Positions 31,221-42,015 of a stretch of 64,000 nt of DNA are shown piece by piece. Positions within the stretch are counted from its first letter, which is position 1; the number at the start of each line of letters is the position of its first letter. The position numbers and the translations under genes are program-made. The notes under the pieces are model-generated. The model was not told the origin of the DNA. It saw only the letters and a program-made list of their open reading frames with translations, and did not search any database. The DNA lies in contig NZ_VKKS01000001.1 of the NCBI RefSeq assembly GCF_019402645.1, positions 1,860,835 to 1,924,834 of the forward strand. The letters run 5' to 3'. The DNA is from Morganella morganii (GTDB taxonomy: Bacteria > Pseudomonadota > Gammaproteobacteria > Enterobacterales > Enterobacteriaceae).

Positions 31221-31270
31221 CCCGGAAACCTCTGCAAAAAGTGCCGGTAATTCATGACAGATAAAAGAAT

Positions 31271-31299
31271 CCGGCGGTGTCAGAAATGACAGCCGCCGG
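31271..31299 (-). terminator. glnB terminator
   Basis: A strong GC stem (CCGGCGG with its complement, extended by TGTC/GACA) with a 6-base loop is followed on the minus strand by ATTCTTTTAT. It lies 34 bases after the glnB stop. Confidence 0.8.
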
Positions 31300-31332
31300 A
31301 TAAGTATGATTTGCAGGGATGTTCAGCAAAAC

Positions 31333-31683
<351 letters not shown>

Positions 31684-33306
31684 TTACCAATTTTTGCGGC
31701 CAAACCCGGATGTAATCGGGTAACGGCGATCTTTGCCAAAGTTCCGGGCGGTAATGCGCGGCCCTACCGGTGACTGGCGGCGTTTGTATTCATTGATATC
31801 CACCAGCCGGATAACCTTGCGGACCACCGCCTCATCAAACCCGGCGGCAATCAGTTCATCTGCGGACATGTCTTTTTCAACATATCCGGAAAGCAGTGCG
31901 TCAAGGATGTCATACGGCGGCAGGCTGTCCTGATCCAACTGCCCCGGCGCCAGTTCCGCTGACGGGGGACGGGTGATAACCCGCTCCGGAATCGCCGGCG
32001 ACAGAGTATTGCGGTATCTTGCCAGTTCAAACACCATGGTTTTCGGCACATCTTTCAGGACGTTAAAGCCCCCGGCCATATCCCCGTACAGTGTGGAATA
32101 CCCGACAGCACACTCACTTTTATTACTGGTAGTCAGCACAATGCGGCGGCGTTTGTTGGACATTGCCATCAGGATCACCGCCCGGCAGCGTGCCTGTAAA
32201 TTCTCTTCGGTAGTATCCACCGGCGTTCCGGCGAATTTCGGCGCAAGTTCGTGCATAAAGGCATCAAACACCGGCTCAATCGAGACCACATCAAATTCCA
32301 CACCCAGCAATTCCGCCTGCTCACGGGCATCGTGGATACTGATATCAGAGGTATAGCGGAACGGCATCATTACCGCCTGCACTTTGTCTTTACCCAGTGC
32401 ATCAACGGCAATGGCGACGGTCAGGCCGGAGTCAATCCCGCCGGACAACCCCAGCAGCGCTCCCTGAAAACCATTTTTACGGACATAATCCCGCGTTGCC
32501 AGCACCAGCCCCTGATAAACCTGCGCGAGAACAGATAACGACGGCGCCGGATCCGCCATCGGTGTGATGGTCAAATCCGTAAAGTGACATTGCACGATTT
32601 GCTCTGAAAATGCAGCAAGGCGATGTGTTACGCTGCCATCGGCGGCAAAAACCGCAGAATCACCATCAAAAATCAGTTCATCCTGCCCGCCGACCTGATT
32701 AAGATAGACCAGCGGCAGCCCGGTACGGCGGCAGTGTGCCTGTATCAGCACATCCCGAGTATCAATTTTATCAGTGGAATACGGCGATGCATTCAGTGTC
32801 AGAATAATTTCGGCCCCGGCAGCTTTCAGGGCATCCACAGGACCGTCAGTCCAGATATCCTCACAAATGAGTAACCCGAGCCGGTAGCCTTTGAAATCGA
32901 TCACACAGGTTTCTGTACCCGCCGTAAACCAGCGTTTTTCATCAAACACGCCGTAGTTCGGCAGTTCCTGTTTGAAATAACGGGTGCGGAGTTCCCCCTT
33001 CTCAAAAAATGAGAGGGCATTATAAATGCGGCCGTTTTCCTGCCACGGATGTCCCACCAGCACAGCACAGTCACCACCGGCCTGTTGAATCCGGGTGAGG
33101 CTCTGCACTATCCGCTGATGAAAGTCGGGACGGAAAACCAGGTCTTCCGGTGAATATCCGGACAAGGCCAGTTCGGAAAACATGACCAGGTCAGCCCCGG
33201 CCGCCTGCTGTTCCGCCATGGTTTTCAGAATACGTTCACCATTGCCTTCGATATCTCCGACCAGAAAATTCAGCTGGGCCAGGGCGATATTAAGTGTACG
33301 ACGCAT
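31684..33306 (-). CDS. nadE: Glutamine-dependent NAD+ synthetase
   Basis: This 540-residue two-domain enzyme has an N-terminal nitrilase-type glutaminase (LNIALAQLNFLVGDIEGN; GLLICEDIWTDG holding the catalytic Cys) that feeds ammonia to the C-terminal synthetase (LLGLSGGIDSGLTVAIAVDALG). E. coli instead uses a short ammonia-dependent NadE encoded elsewhere. The start at 33306 (MRRTLNIALA) is preferred over 33336. The link with glnB places a glutamine-consuming enzyme next to the nitrogen sensor. Confidence 0.96.
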   Translation of the reverse strand: MRRTLNIALAQLNFLVGDIEGNGERILKTMAEQQAAGADLVMFSELALSGYSPEDLVFRPDFHQRIVQSLTRIQQAGGDCAVLVGHPWQENGRIYNALSFFEKGELRTRYFKQELPNYGVFDEKRWFTAGTETCVIDFKGYRLGLLICEDIWTDGPVDALKAAGAEIILTLNASPYSTDKIDTRDVLIQAHCRRTGLPLVYLNQVGGQDELIFDGDSAVFAADGSVTHRLAAFSEQIVQCHFTDLTITPMADPAPSLSVLAQVYQGLVLATRDYVRKNGFQGALLGLSGGIDSGLTVAIAVDALGKDKVQAVMMPFRYTSDISIHDAREQAELLGVEFDVVSIEPVFDAFMHELAPKFAGTPVDTTEENLQARCRAVILMAMSNKRRRIVLTTSNKSECAVGYSTLYGDMAGGFNVLKDVPKTMVFELARYRNTLSPAIPERVITRPPSAELAPGQLDQDSLPPYDILDALLSGYVEKDMSADELIAAGFDEAVVRKVIRLVDINEYKRRQSPVGPRITARNFGKDRRYPITSGFGRKNW

Positions 33307-33413
33307 AAAATCCTGCTCTCCCGGGATATGTCTCACCGTATGTAAAAATTAATAATAAAACAGCTAATAATGAAGATAATAGCAAAATATGCCGGTCAGA
33401 GCCGATTCTTTGC

Positions 33414-34754
33414 TTATTCTTTAAAGTCGGCCGCATCCAGCTCATGACGGGACAGAAGTTTATAGAACTCGGTCCGGTTACGCCCTGCCAGCCGGGCAGC
33501 ATTGGTTACATTGCCTTTGGTCATCTGGAGAAGTTTGCGTAAATAATTGAGCTCAAACTGGTTGCGGGCTTCCGCAAAGGTCGGCAGCGCCGTGTTTTCC
33601 CCTTCCAGTGCCTGAGTGACCAGCGCCTCACTGATCACCGGCACGGTGGACAGCGCCACACATTGCTCGATAACATTAAGCAGCTGGCGGACGTTACCCG
33701 GCCAGCTTGCGCCCATCAGACATTTCATGGCATCCGGAGAGAAGCTGCGGACAAACGGCTTATGTTTTTTTGCCGCTTCGCGCAGAATATGATTGGCCAG
33801 CAGCGGGATATCCTCAGCCCGCTCATGGAGCGTCGGAATTTTCAGGTTAACCACATTGAGGCGGTAATAGAGATCTTCCCGGAATTCGTGTTTTTCCATC
33901 GCTTTGGGTAAATCGCGGTGCGTGGCGGAAATGACACGGACATCAATATCAATATCGCGGTTACTGCCGAGCGGGCGCACTTTGCGCTCCTGCAAAACGC
34001 GCAGCAGTTTGACCTGCAGCGGCATCGGCATATCCCCGATTTCATCGAGGAACAGTGTGCCGCTCTCCGCCGCCTGAAACAGCCCTTCCCGGCTGCTGAC
34101 CGCGCCGGTAAAGGCACCTTTGGCATGGCCGAACAATTCAGATTCCAGTAACTGCTCCGGCAATGCGCCGCAGTTAATGGCAATAAACGGTTTTTTCGCT
34201 CTCGGACTGGCTTTGTGGATGGCCTGCGCCAGTACCTCTTTCCCGGTACCGCTTTGTCCGTTAATCAGCACACTGACATCAGACTGCGCCACCATCCGCG
34301 CCTGTTCCAGCAGGCGCAGCATCAGCGGGCTGCGGGTGACAATGCTCTCACACCAGGATTCATCGCTGACCGTGGTGGTGGAGAGTGCCAGTGCATCGTC
34401 AATCGCTTTATATAAGGCATCGCGATCCACCGGTTTGGTGAGGAAGCTGAAAACGCCCTCGCGGGTGGCAGCCACCGCATCCGGAATGGAGCCGTGGGCG
34501 GTGAGGATAATCACCGGCATACCGGAATGGGTTTTCTGGATCTCGGCAAACAGAGCCATACCATCCATTTCATCCATCCGCAGATCACTGATGACCAGAT
34601 CGATTTTTTCTTTACTGAGTACTTTCAGCGCTTCAGGGCCGCTTTCTGCCGTTGACACACGGAAACCTTCACTGCTCAGGCGCATCCCCAGAAGTTTCAG
34701 TAAGCCCGGATCATCATCAACCAATAATAAGTTTGCGCTGCGGCGTGCTGTCAT
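33414..34754 (-). CDS. glrR: Sigma-54-dependent response regulator GlrR
   Basis: GlrR is an NtrC-family activator of 446 residues. The receiver domain has phospho-acceptor D57 (VISDLRMDEMDG). The AAA+ domain has Walker A GQSGTGKE and the sigma-54 contact loop GAFTGA. The C-terminal Fis-type helix-turn-helix ends in RTEFYKLLSRHELD. With GlrK it activates glmY, and the target promoter with three GlrR sites is present at 37353-37608. It lies seven bases after qseG. Confidence 0.97.
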   Translation of the reverse strand: MTARRSANLLLVDDDPGLLKLLGMRLSSEGFRVSTAESGPEALKVLSKEKIDLVISDLRMDEMDGMALFAEIQKTHSGMPVIILTAHGSIPDAVAATREGVFSFLTKPVDRDALYKAIDDALALSTTTVSDESWCESIVTRSPLMLRLLEQARMVAQSDVSVLINGQSGTGKEVLAQAIHKASPRAKKPFIAINCGALPEQLLESELFGHAKGAFTGAVSSREGLFQAAESGTLFLDEIGDMPMPLQVKLLRVLQERKVRPLGSNRDIDIDVRVISATHRDLPKAMEKHEFREDLYYRLNVVNLKIPTLHERAEDIPLLANHILREAAKKHKPFVRSFSPDAMKCLMGASWPGNVRQLLNVIEQCVALSTVPVISEALVTQALEGENTALPTFAEARNQFELNYLRKLLQMTKGNVTNAARLAGRNRTEFYKLLSRHELDAADFKE

Positions 34755-34761
34755 GCCGGGG

Positions 34762-35571
34762 TTACTCCTTTTTATCCTGTGCCGGTTTTGTTTCTGCGTC
34801 TTTCGGTTCTGCCGGTTTGGCTTCTGCCGTTTTAACCTCTGCTGGTTTCGTTTCAGCCGGTTTTACTTCCGCCGGTTTCTGCTCTGCCGTACCTGCCGCC
34901 TCTTCTAATGCCTCACGGCGCTCCTCAAGAGTATTCTCCAGTTCTGCATCTGCTTTGGTCGGTTGTTTACGGCCGGCCAGCTGGCGCTCAATGTTGCTCA
35001 GATTATCCAGCTTACGGGTGGTATTCTGTAATTCAAACAGGAGCCGGGAATTTACTGCTCGCAGTTGATCAATCTTGCCGTCAGTATCGCTCTGCAAACG
35101 GCGGTAGCGCTGACGTTCATCGCTCAGGGCAATCGCCTGTTTCAGTTGATCACGCCACAGGGTCATCAGCGGGCGCAAAGATACCGGGAACCCGGCGCTG
35201 TATGTATTCAGCGTATCAAGCACCTTGCGTTTATCATTGGCGGAAGTACCGGTGTTATTAAGTAAAATACTCTGACGCAGTGCGGTATCCCAGCGGCCCG
35301 GTGTGATTTTTCCCGCCATAATACGGGCCGTGTCACTGCTGAGCAGATCAGCGCAATCCATCATCCGCAGCCAGTAAAGGGCGTTTTCTGTCGCGGCCGC
35401 AGAGTTGAGTTCCCAGATAGCGTGACAATCCGCAATCCGGTAATCGGCCGTCCGCTCCTGCGGCAGGACAGCAGAGGCCAGCGCAGAGAGATCCGGCGGC
35501 GTTGCGGTTTTTACGCAGCCGGCCAGCAACAGCGGGACGGCGGCAATCAGGGACTTAAATATTATTTTCAA
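34762..35571 (-). CDS. qseG: Outer-membrane lipoprotein QseG
   Basis: QseG is encoded between the kinase and regulator of the GlrK-GlrR system and binds the kinase GlrK in the periplasm in E. coli. It has a 269-residue lipoprotein precursor with lipobox LLLAGC near residue 18 and a helical middle region. The last 35 residues are low-complexity tandem repeats of the type KPAE/KTAE. The repeat tail is longer than I would expect from E. coli and could vary in copy number. Confidence 0.92.
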   Translation of the reverse strand: MKIIFKSLIAAVPLLLAGCVKTATPPDLSALASAVLPQERTADYRIADCHAIWELNSAAATENALYWLRMMDCADLLSSDTARIMAGKITPGRWDTALRQSILLNNTGTSANDKRKVLDTLNTYSAGFPVSLRPLMTLWRDQLKQAIALSDERQRYRRLQSDTDGKIDQLRAVNSRLLFELQNTTRKLDNLSNIERQLAGRKQPTKADAELENTLEERREALEEAAGTAEQKPAEVKPAETKPAEVKTAEAKPAEPKDAETKPAQDKKE

Positions 35572-35586
35572 GTTAATGCTGACCTG

Positions 35587-37026
35587 TTATTCCAGTAAGG
35601 TGTGGAACGGAAGCTGAATACGGAAGCACACATCCGCACCTTCAGAACCGACTAATATCAGTTCGCCGCCCATCCGGTTAATACAATCCCGGGCAATACT
35701 CAGCCCCAGCCCGCTGCCTTTGACAGCGCCTTTGCGCTGAAGCGAACCCTGGTAGAACGGTTCAAAAATCATTCCCTGTTCTTCCTCCGGGATCGGCGTA
35801 CCGGTATTGGCGACATCAATCTGTATATGCTGACCGGCTTTCCGGCTGGTTATCCGGATCTTACCCGATTCAGCGCCATAGTGTACCGCATTTGAGTAGA
35901 GATTATCGAGTACACGTGTTAATAAGATGGGTTCAGCCCAGACACTTGTTTCATCCAGTGCAACGTCCGTAGTGATTTCTTTGCTTCTCGCCGGTAAGCA
36001 GTGGGCATTGACCACCTCATGTACTACCGTATCCAGGTTAACCCATTTTGCTTCAGTCGGGCTGTCCACCAGAGTGCGGTTATACTCCAGCAACTGCTCA
36101 ATCAATACCTGTAAATGGCGGCTGCTTTCACTCAGAATAGACACCACATCTTTCTGATCGGGCGTCAGCGGCCCGGCGACTTCATCCGCCAGCAGTTCAG
36201 CCCCTTCGCGCATACTGGCCAGCGGGGTTTTCAGTTCATGTGAAATATGGCGCAGAAATTCATGGCGCTGAGATTCCAGCCAGTCGAGACGTTCACTCAG
36301 CCAGACAATCCGCAGCGCCAGCGATCGCAGCTCTCTCGGGCCGTTAAAATTATCAAGGCGCTGTATCAGATTACGGCCTTCCCCCAGCCGGTTAACCATC
36401 CGCTCAATAACTTTCACCGGCCCGATAATCATCCGGGTAAACAGGATGATAAGCCCGGTGCTCAGGACAAACACCAGCAGACTTTGCCAGCCGAATGACT
36501 GCCCTTTACGGGCGATGGCGTTCTGGAGTTCTTCACCGCGCCGGAAATTAGCCTCACGGATAGCCTGTACCAAATCAGCATTACTGCGGGCAAAGGCTTC
36601 CAGATGTGTGATCATCGCTGCAACCGGCTCGCCGTTTTCACATTGCAGGACAGACAGTTGCCCCAGACTGTTGGCGATGTCATCAGTATAGCGCGGATCC
36701 GGGGTGGATTGCCTCTGACGGGCGAGATATTCCTCATAGCGGAGATACTGTTTATGCCAGACATTTTTCAGGGTTTCATTGCCCAGCACACAGTACTGGC
36801 GGTAGCTGCGCTCCATTTCCAGCGCCAGGCTCGACATTTCCTCACTGCGCCGTGCATCCTGCACTGTTGAAATGCTGATTTGCGCCGCCTGATTACTCAG
36901 CTCATCAAAACTCTGATACGCCTGCCATGCCAGTCCCAGCAACGGCAGTAATACCAGACAAAATGCCACCACAACCAGCTGACGCAGCGAACGCGGAAAT
37001 AATCGCCATTTTTTCAAGATTATCAT
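35587..37026 (-). CDS. glrK: Sensor histidine kinase GlrK
   Basis: GlrK is an inner-membrane kinase that phosphorylates GlrR. It has 479 residues. TM1 lies near residues 16-36, and a periplasmic domain with MERSYRQYCVLGNE follows. TM2 lies near 175-195, then a HAMP-like region and the phospho-acceptor His in FLRHISHELKTPLASM. The ATPase domain carries GSGLGLSIARDCI. The ATG at 37026 has AAGAG next to it; a TTG at 37017 would give a start closer to E. coli (M-K-K-W-type). Confidence 0.96.
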   Translation of the reverse strand: MIILKKWRLFPRSLRQLVVVAFCLVLLPLLGLAWQAYQSFDELSNQAAQISISTVQDARRSEEMSSLALEMERSYRQYCVLGNETLKNVWHKQYLRYEEYLARQRQSTPDPRYTDDIANSLGQLSVLQCENGEPVAAMITHLEAFARSNADLVQAIREANFRRGEELQNAIARKGQSFGWQSLLVFVLSTGLIILFTRMIIGPVKVIERMVNRLGEGRNLIQRLDNFNGPRELRSLALRIVWLSERLDWLESQRHEFLRHISHELKTPLASMREGAELLADEVAGPLTPDQKDVVSILSESSRHLQVLIEQLLEYNRTLVDSPTEAKWVNLDTVVHEVVNAHCLPARSKEITTDVALDETSVWAEPILLTRVLDNLYSNAVHYGAESGKIRITSRKAGQHIQIDVANTGTPIPEEEQGMIFEPFYQGSLQRKGAVKGSGLGLSIARDCINRMGGELILVGSEGADVCFRIQLPFHTLLE

Positions 37027-37138
37027 CTCTTAACCTGTTGTCATGTGCATGATGCTAACCGGATCCGGGATAAGAGAAAAGGATCAGCGTGCATCTGTGC
37101 GAAAAAGAGAACAGAAAGAATGCAGGGAAGGTCTGAAA

Positions 37139-37342
37139 TGATGACGGGACGACAGTTTCCTGCCGTCCCGTCAGTGAGATTAAGGTGGTGCCTCACTCAA
37201 CGTGTCGCCCTGTGTCTGATAAAGCTTGCGCAGTTATCGGTATTAACGGACGGTAGGCACCTTACTCTGGCATCATTCCCGGGCTTATGTGGCATGTTTC
37301 CGCCCATATTGCGGGCCGACATAAAAAATTGAATGAGCAACT
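37139..37342 (-). ncRNA. glmY: Small RNA GlmY
   Basis: Between glrK and purL, exactly where E. coli keeps glmY, the minus strand reads AGTTGCTCATTCA and then TTTATGTCGGCCC...CCACATAAG. This parallels the E. coli GlmY 5' region (AGTGGCTCATTCA, TTATGTCAGCCCC, CTACATAAA). The transcript starts near 37342, just downstream of a sigma-54 promoter. It should end at the GC-rich hairpin 37142-37173, giving about 200 nt (E. coli about 184). GlmY sequesters RapZ, protecting GlmZ and thereby raising GlmS (glucosamine-6-phosphate synthase). The 3' end is less certain because the T tail is weak. Confidence 0.85.
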
Positions 37343-37352
37343 ACAAAATACA

Positions 37353-37370
37353 TTGCAACTGTCATGCCAA
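37353..37370 (-). promoter_or_regulatory. Sigma-54 promoter of glmY
   Basis: TTGGCATGACAGTTGCA on the minus strand gives GG at 37367-37368 and GC at 37355-37356 with the exact 10-base spacing of sigma-54 -24/-12 elements. It starts transcription at about 37342, where the GlmY-like sequence begins. Confidence 0.9.
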
Positions 37371-37495
37371 CTTTTACAATTAAAGATTAATACATTGTTA
37401 TTAAAGACAAAATATTTAATATTATCCTTCTGATATTTTCCGGATGCTGCCATAACCGCATAATTTCCCGGTTTTGCTACTGTTTTGTGAAAAAC

Positions 37496-37608
37496 CGTCT
37501 CTGATTTGCGACAGTCTTTTTTGCTCTTTTTTACCTCTTTATATATCAATGCATTACGTGTCTCTTTTTGGAGACATCAAAAGGGACGACTGTCGTTATT
37601 TTATGACA
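37496..37608 (-). promoter_or_regulatory. Three GlrR activator sites upstream of glmY
   Basis: The motif TGTC-N10-GACA occurs perfectly at 37559-37576 and 37591-37608. A one-mismatch copy (CGTC-N10-GACA) lies at 37496-37513. They lie about 150-265 bases upstream of the glmY start, as expected for sigma-54 enhancers. E. coli glmY also has three such sites. Confidence 0.88.
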
Positions 37609-37830
37609 CAGGTGTTTTTTCACACCGGCTGATATTTACCGGCAGTCCCGGGTGCAATTTTATCCGGTATCCTGTTTCCCGGACTTTTAATCACCGCAGG
37701 GTCAGAAAGAACGCCGGTTCAGGAAATACTGACATTAAGATCAACAGCCGCACGATCGGCTATCGTCAGGTTATGAATAAATAAATTATTGAGCAACAGG
37801 GGGATTTATTATTACGGTAAGTAAAAAAAC

Positions 37831-37865
37831 CGCGGGTAAAACTGAAAAGTCGTACCCGCGTTTTT
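37831..37865 (-). terminator. purL terminator
   Basis: CGCGGGT (37831-37837) pairs with ACCCGCG (37854-37860). On the minus strand the hairpin is followed by seven T. It begins immediately after the purL stop. Confidence 0.85.
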
Positions 37866-37866
37866 A

Positions 37867-40800
37867 TCAGCCTAATTGTTTGCGGGCATTACGGAAGATC
37901 CGCAGCCACGGTCCGTCCTCACCCCAGTTCTCCGGATGCCAGGAGTTACTGACAGTACGGAAGACCCGCTCAGGATGCGGCATCATAATGGTAGCGCGTC
38001 CGTCATCGGTAGTGACTGCCGTGATACCTTCCGGTGAACCGTTCGGGTTAGCCGGATAACGTTCAGTCACCTGCCCGTAGTTATCCACATATTGCAGAGC
38101 CACCAGGCCGCGCTCCATCAGCGCCTGCTGATGAGCCGTATCGCGGAATTCCGCCAGCCCTTCTCCGTGAGAAACCGCAATCGGAATCCGCGAACCGGCC
38201 ATGCCACTCAGCAGCAGTGACGGGCTTTGTGCCACTTCAGCCAGGCTGAAACGGGCTTCAAAACGTTCTGAGCGGTTACGGGTGAAGCGCGGCCACAAAT
38301 CTGCGCCCGGAATCAGGTCACGCAGGTTTGACATCATCTGACAACCGTTACATACCCCGAGCGATAAGGTGTCCGGACGTGCAAAAAACTGCGCAAATTC
38401 ATCCCGCACCTGCGGATTAAACAAAATCGACTTCGCCCAGCCTTCACCGGCGCCCAGCACATCCCCGTAAGAGAAACCGCCACAGGCTACCAGCGCCTGA
38501 AAACTGTCCAGCGGGAGATGCCCGTTCAGCAGGTCACTCATATGCACATCAATAGCATCAAATCCGGCGCGGTGGAAGGCAGCTGCCATTTCCACATGGG
38601 AGTTAACTCCCTGCTCACGCAGCACCGCAACCTTCGGACGCACGCCTTGTGCAATATAAGGAGCAGCGATATCGTCATTCTGATCGAACGTCAGTACCAC
38701 ATTGAGGCCGGGGTCTGTCAGATCCTGTTTGGCTTCATGCTCCTCATCCGCACAGGCCGGGTTATCACGCTGACGCTGCATCTGCCAGGTGGTTTCCGCC
38801 CACATCATCCGTAATTCACGGCAGGACTGGTGATAGACTTCAGTATTGTGGCTGCGGACAATGAAATCATCCCCCGGCACGGCATCACCAAGAATGTGCA
38901 GCATGTCTGCCAGCCCGGCATCGGTGAAGGCCTGTACAACGCCATCCAGATCCGCTTCACGCACCTGGAGTACGGCACCCGGCTCTTCAGTGAACAGTGC
39001 ACCGAGGATATCCTCATCGAATGCACTGATATCCGCATTCATACCACAGTGCCCGGCAAACGCCATTTCCGCCAGCGTAACAAACAGACCGCCATCCGAA
39101 CGGTCATGATATGCGAGCAGTTTTTCATCCTGCACCAGGGTCTGCATAGTGCCGAAGAAAGCACGCAGCGCCTGCGGATTACGGAGATCCGCGCCTTTTT
39201 GTCCCAGCTGACGATAAACCTGAGCCAGCGCGGTCGCACCGAGAGTATTACGGCCTTCGCCCAGATCCACCAGCAGCAGACGGTTCGGCACATCTGCACG
39301 CAGTTGCGGTGTAACCGTCCGGCGCACATCATCCACGCGGGCAAATGCCGTGATCACCAGCGACAGCGGCGAGGTCATCTCACGCTCTTCACCCTGCTCA
39401 CGCCAGCGGGTTTTCATCGACATCGAATCTTTACCGACCGGAATCGTCAGGCCGAGCGCCGGGCATAACTCCTCACCCACTGCTTTTACGGCCGCATATA
39501 ACCCGGCATCTTCTCCCGGGTGTCCGGCTGCCGCCATCCAGTTAGCCGATAATTTAATCCGTTTGATATCACCAATCTGCACACCGGCGATATTCAGCAG
39601 GGCTTCCGCCACCGCCATCCGCGCAGAGGCGGCAAAATCAAGCAGCGCAACCGGCGCACGTTCACCGATGGACATCGCCTCGCCGTAGTAACTGTCGAGG
39701 CTGGCTGTGGTCACAGCACAGTCCGCCACCGGAATTTGCCACGGGCCGACCATCTGATCACGGGAAACCATGCCGGTCACCGTGCGGTCACCGATAGTAA
39801 TCAGGAAGGTTTTTTCCGCCACCGCCGGTAAGTGCAGCACACGTTTTACCGCTTCATGCAAATTAATATCACGGCGGTCAATCGGTGTGCCTTCCGCTGT
39901 CAGTGTGGTGACATCGCGGCGCATTTTCGGGGTTTTACCCAGCAGGATATCCAGCGGCATATCAATCGGCTGATTATCAAAATGGCTGTCATTGAGGATC
40001 AGGTCACGTTTTTCTGTCGCCTCACCAATTACCGCATACGGTGCACGCTCACGCTGACAGAGCGCCTCAAACAGCGGCAGTTGCTCAGGTGAGACGGCCA
40101 GTACATAACGTTCCTGGGATTCATTGCACCAGATTTCCAGCGGACTCATGCCCGGTTCATCGCTGAGGATATCGCGCAGCTCAAAACGCCCGCCGCGCCC
40201 GCCGTCACTCACCAGTTCCGGCATGGCGTTGGACAAACCGCCCGCGCCGACATCATGGATAAACAGAATCGGGTTGTTATCCCCCAGTTGCCAGCAGGCG
40301 TCGATCACTTCCTGACAGCGGCGTTCCATTTCCGGGTTATCACGCTGCACGGACGCAAAATCCAGATCCGCATCTGACTGACCGGATGTCATTGATGAAG
40401 CTGCGCCGCCGCCCAGCCCGATATTCATTGACGGGCCGCCCAATACAATCAGTTTTGCCCCCGGCGGGATATCCCCTTTCTGCACGTGATCGGCACGGAT
40501 ATTACCGATGCCGCCCGCCAGCATAATCGGTTTATGGTAACCGCGCAGTTCCTCGCCGTTGTGGCTGCTGACGTTCTCTTCATATGTCCGGAAATACCCG
40601 AGCAGCGCCGGGCGGCCGAATTCGTTATTAAATGCCGCGCCGCCGAGAGGGCCTTCGGTCATAATGTCATACGCGCTGACAATGCGCTCCGGTCTGCCGA
40701 AATCCTGTTCCCACGGCTGGGTAAAGCCCGGAATACGCAGGTTGGAGACAGAAAATCCGGTTAATCCCGCTTTCGGCCTGGCACCGCGCCCGGTCGCGCC

Positions 40801-41754
40801 CTCATCACGGATTTCACCGCCGGAGCCGGTTGCCGCCCCCGCCCACGGAGAAATGGCGGTCGGGTGGTTATGGGTTTCCACTTTCATCAGGATATGGGTC
40901 TCTTCCTGATGATACTGATAACTGCGGGCTTCCCCTTCCGGGAAGAAACGCCCGGCAGACGAGCCTTCCATCACCGCCGCATTATCTTTATACGCGGACA
41001 ACACATGATCCGGTGTCTGTTCAAAGGTATTTTTAATCATCTTAAACAGAGATTTCGGCTGTTCTTCACCGTCGATCACCCAGTCCGCATTAAAAATCTT
41101 GTGGCGGCAGTGTTCAGAGTTTGCCTGGGCAAACATATAGAGTTCAGCATCAGACGGGTTACGGCCGAGCCCGGTAAATGCTTCCGCCAGGTAATCAATT
41201 TCATCTTCCGCCAGCGCCAGTCCCAGCGAAATATTGGCCTTTTCCAGTGCTGCCCGTCCCTGCCCGGACAGGTCAATCACCGTCAGCGGTGCCGGCTCAT
41301 GGCGGGCAAACAGTGCCTGCGCCTGTGACAACTCACTGAAAACAGTTTCTGTCATGCGATCATGCAGCAGCGCACTCAGTTGCTGATGTTCATTCTCACT
41401 CAGCCCTGTGGTAGTAATGTAGTAGGCGATCCCCCGCTCCAGCCGGGTGACGGCTGACAGACCGCAGTTATGCGCGATATCCGTGGCTTTCGAAGACCAT
41501 GGAGACAATGTGCCCGGACGCGGAGTGACAAGAAACAGGATCCCTTCCGGCGCATGCTCCGCCAGTGACGGGCCGTAGCGGAGCAGCTGCTGTAATTTGG
41601 TGTGCTCATCGTCGGTCAGGGGTGCGGAAAGATCAGCAAAATGCACATATTCCGCATAGATGTTGGTCACCGGCAGGTGGTGTTCAGTGAACGCGCTGAT
41701 AAATTTTGATACGCGAAACGCAGATAACACAGGTGAGCCACGCAAAATTTCCAT
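37867..41754 (-). CDS. purL: Phosphoribosylformylglycinamidine synthase
   Basis: PurL is the fourth step of purine biosynthesis: FGAR + Gln + ATP to FGAM. It is the large single-chain form of 1295 residues, the same length as E. coli. The synthetase half has [19 protein letters not shown] near residue 305. The C-terminal glutaminase domain has the nucleophile cysteine in [13 protein letters not shown]. The start at 41754 ([10 protein letters not shown]) is chosen over 41790, which adds 12 non-homologous residues. A PurR box lies 83 bases upstream of the start. Confidence 0.99.
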   Translation of the reverse strand: MEILRGSPVLSAFRVSKFISAFTEHHLPVTNIYAEYVHFADLSAPLTDDEHTKLQQLLRYGPSLAEHAPEGILFLVTPRPGTLSPWSSKATDIAHNCGLSAVTRLERGIAYYITTTGLSENEHQQLSALLHDRMTETVFSELSQAQALFARHEPAPLTVIDLSGQGRAALEKANISLGLALAEDEIDYLAEAFTGLGRNPSDAELYMFAQANSEHCRHKIFNADWVIDGEEQPKSLFKMIKNTFEQTPDHVLSAYKDNAAVMEGSSAGRFFPEGEARSYQYHQEETHILMKVETHNHPTAISPWAGAATGSGGEIRDEGATGRGARPKAGLTGFSVSNLRIPGFTQPWEQDFGRPERIVSAYDIMTEGPLGGAAFNNEFGRPALLGYFRTYEENVSSHNGEELRGYHKPIMLAGGIGNIRADHVQKGDIPPGAKLIVLGGPSMNIGLGGGAASSMTSGQSDADLDFASVQRDNPEMERRCQEVIDACWQLGDNNPILFIHDVGAGGLSNAMPELVSDGGRGGRFELRDILSDEPGMSPLEIWCNESQERYVLAVSPEQLPLFEALCQRERAPYAVIGEATEKRDLILNDSHFDNQPIDMPLDILLGKTPKMRRDVTTLTAEGTPIDRRDINLHEAVKRVLHLPAVAEKTFLITIGDRTVTGMVSRDQMVGPWQIPVADCAVTTASLDSYYGEAMSIGERAPVALLDFAASARMAVAEALLNIAGVQIGDIKRIKLSANWMAAAGHPGEDAGLYAAVKAVGEELCPALGLTIPVGKDSMSMKTRWREQGEEREMTSPLSLVITAFARVDDVRRTVTPQLRADVPNRLLLVDLGEGRNTLGATALAQVYRQLGQKGADLRNPQALRAFFGTMQTLVQDEKLLAYHDRSDGGLFVTLAEMAFAGHCGMNADISAFDEDILGALFTEEPGAVLQVREADLDGVVQAFTDAGLADMLHILGDAVPGDDFIVRSHNTEVYHQSCRELRMMWAETTWQMQRQRDNPACADEEHEAKQDLTDPGLNVVLTFDQNDDIAAPYIAQGVRPKVAVLREQGVNSHVEMAAAFHRAGFDAIDVHMSDLLNGHLPLDSFQALVACGGFSYGDVLGAGEGWAKSILFNPQVRDEFAQFFARPDTLSLGVCNGCQMMSNLRDLIPGADLWPRFTRNRSERFEARFSLAEVAQSPSLLLSGMAGSRIPIAVSHGEGLAEFRDTAHQQALMERGLVALQYVDNYGQVTERYPANPNGSPEGITAVTTDDGRATIMMPHPERVFRTVSNSWHPENWGEDGPWLRIFRNARKQLG

Positions 41755-41836
41755 AGTTGTCAGTTCTCTCTTTTTAACACGCAGAGCCATCGGCCCGGAG
41801 GGGAAACGGGCACATTATAGAGCAATACTGACGCCG

Positions 41837-41852
41837 ACGAAACCGTTTGCGT
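41837..41852 (-). promoter_or_regulatory. PurR box upstream of purL
   Basis: ACGAAACCGTTTGCGT matches the PurR consensus ACGCAAACGTTTGCGT at 14 of 16 positions. It lies in the divergent region (41755-42015) between purL and mltF. PurR repression of purL is established in E. coli. Confidence 0.85.
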
Positions 41853-42015
41853 GACGTTTTTTCCCATAGGGATTTTTCCCGGATTGCAGCCCCGGAAAGC
41901 GGAATAAAGTTGCACCGTGACAAAATGTTGAGCAAAATGTCCGATTACTGGAAATATAACCATGGTAATTTATGCTCCTGAATGAACCCTTTTGTGTAAC
42001 CGGTGAGACACGCCT

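Noticed and set aside
31024..31257. 77-residue plus-strand frame
   Set aside because: TTG start, no ribosome-binding site, and it covers the better-supported minus-strand small frame.
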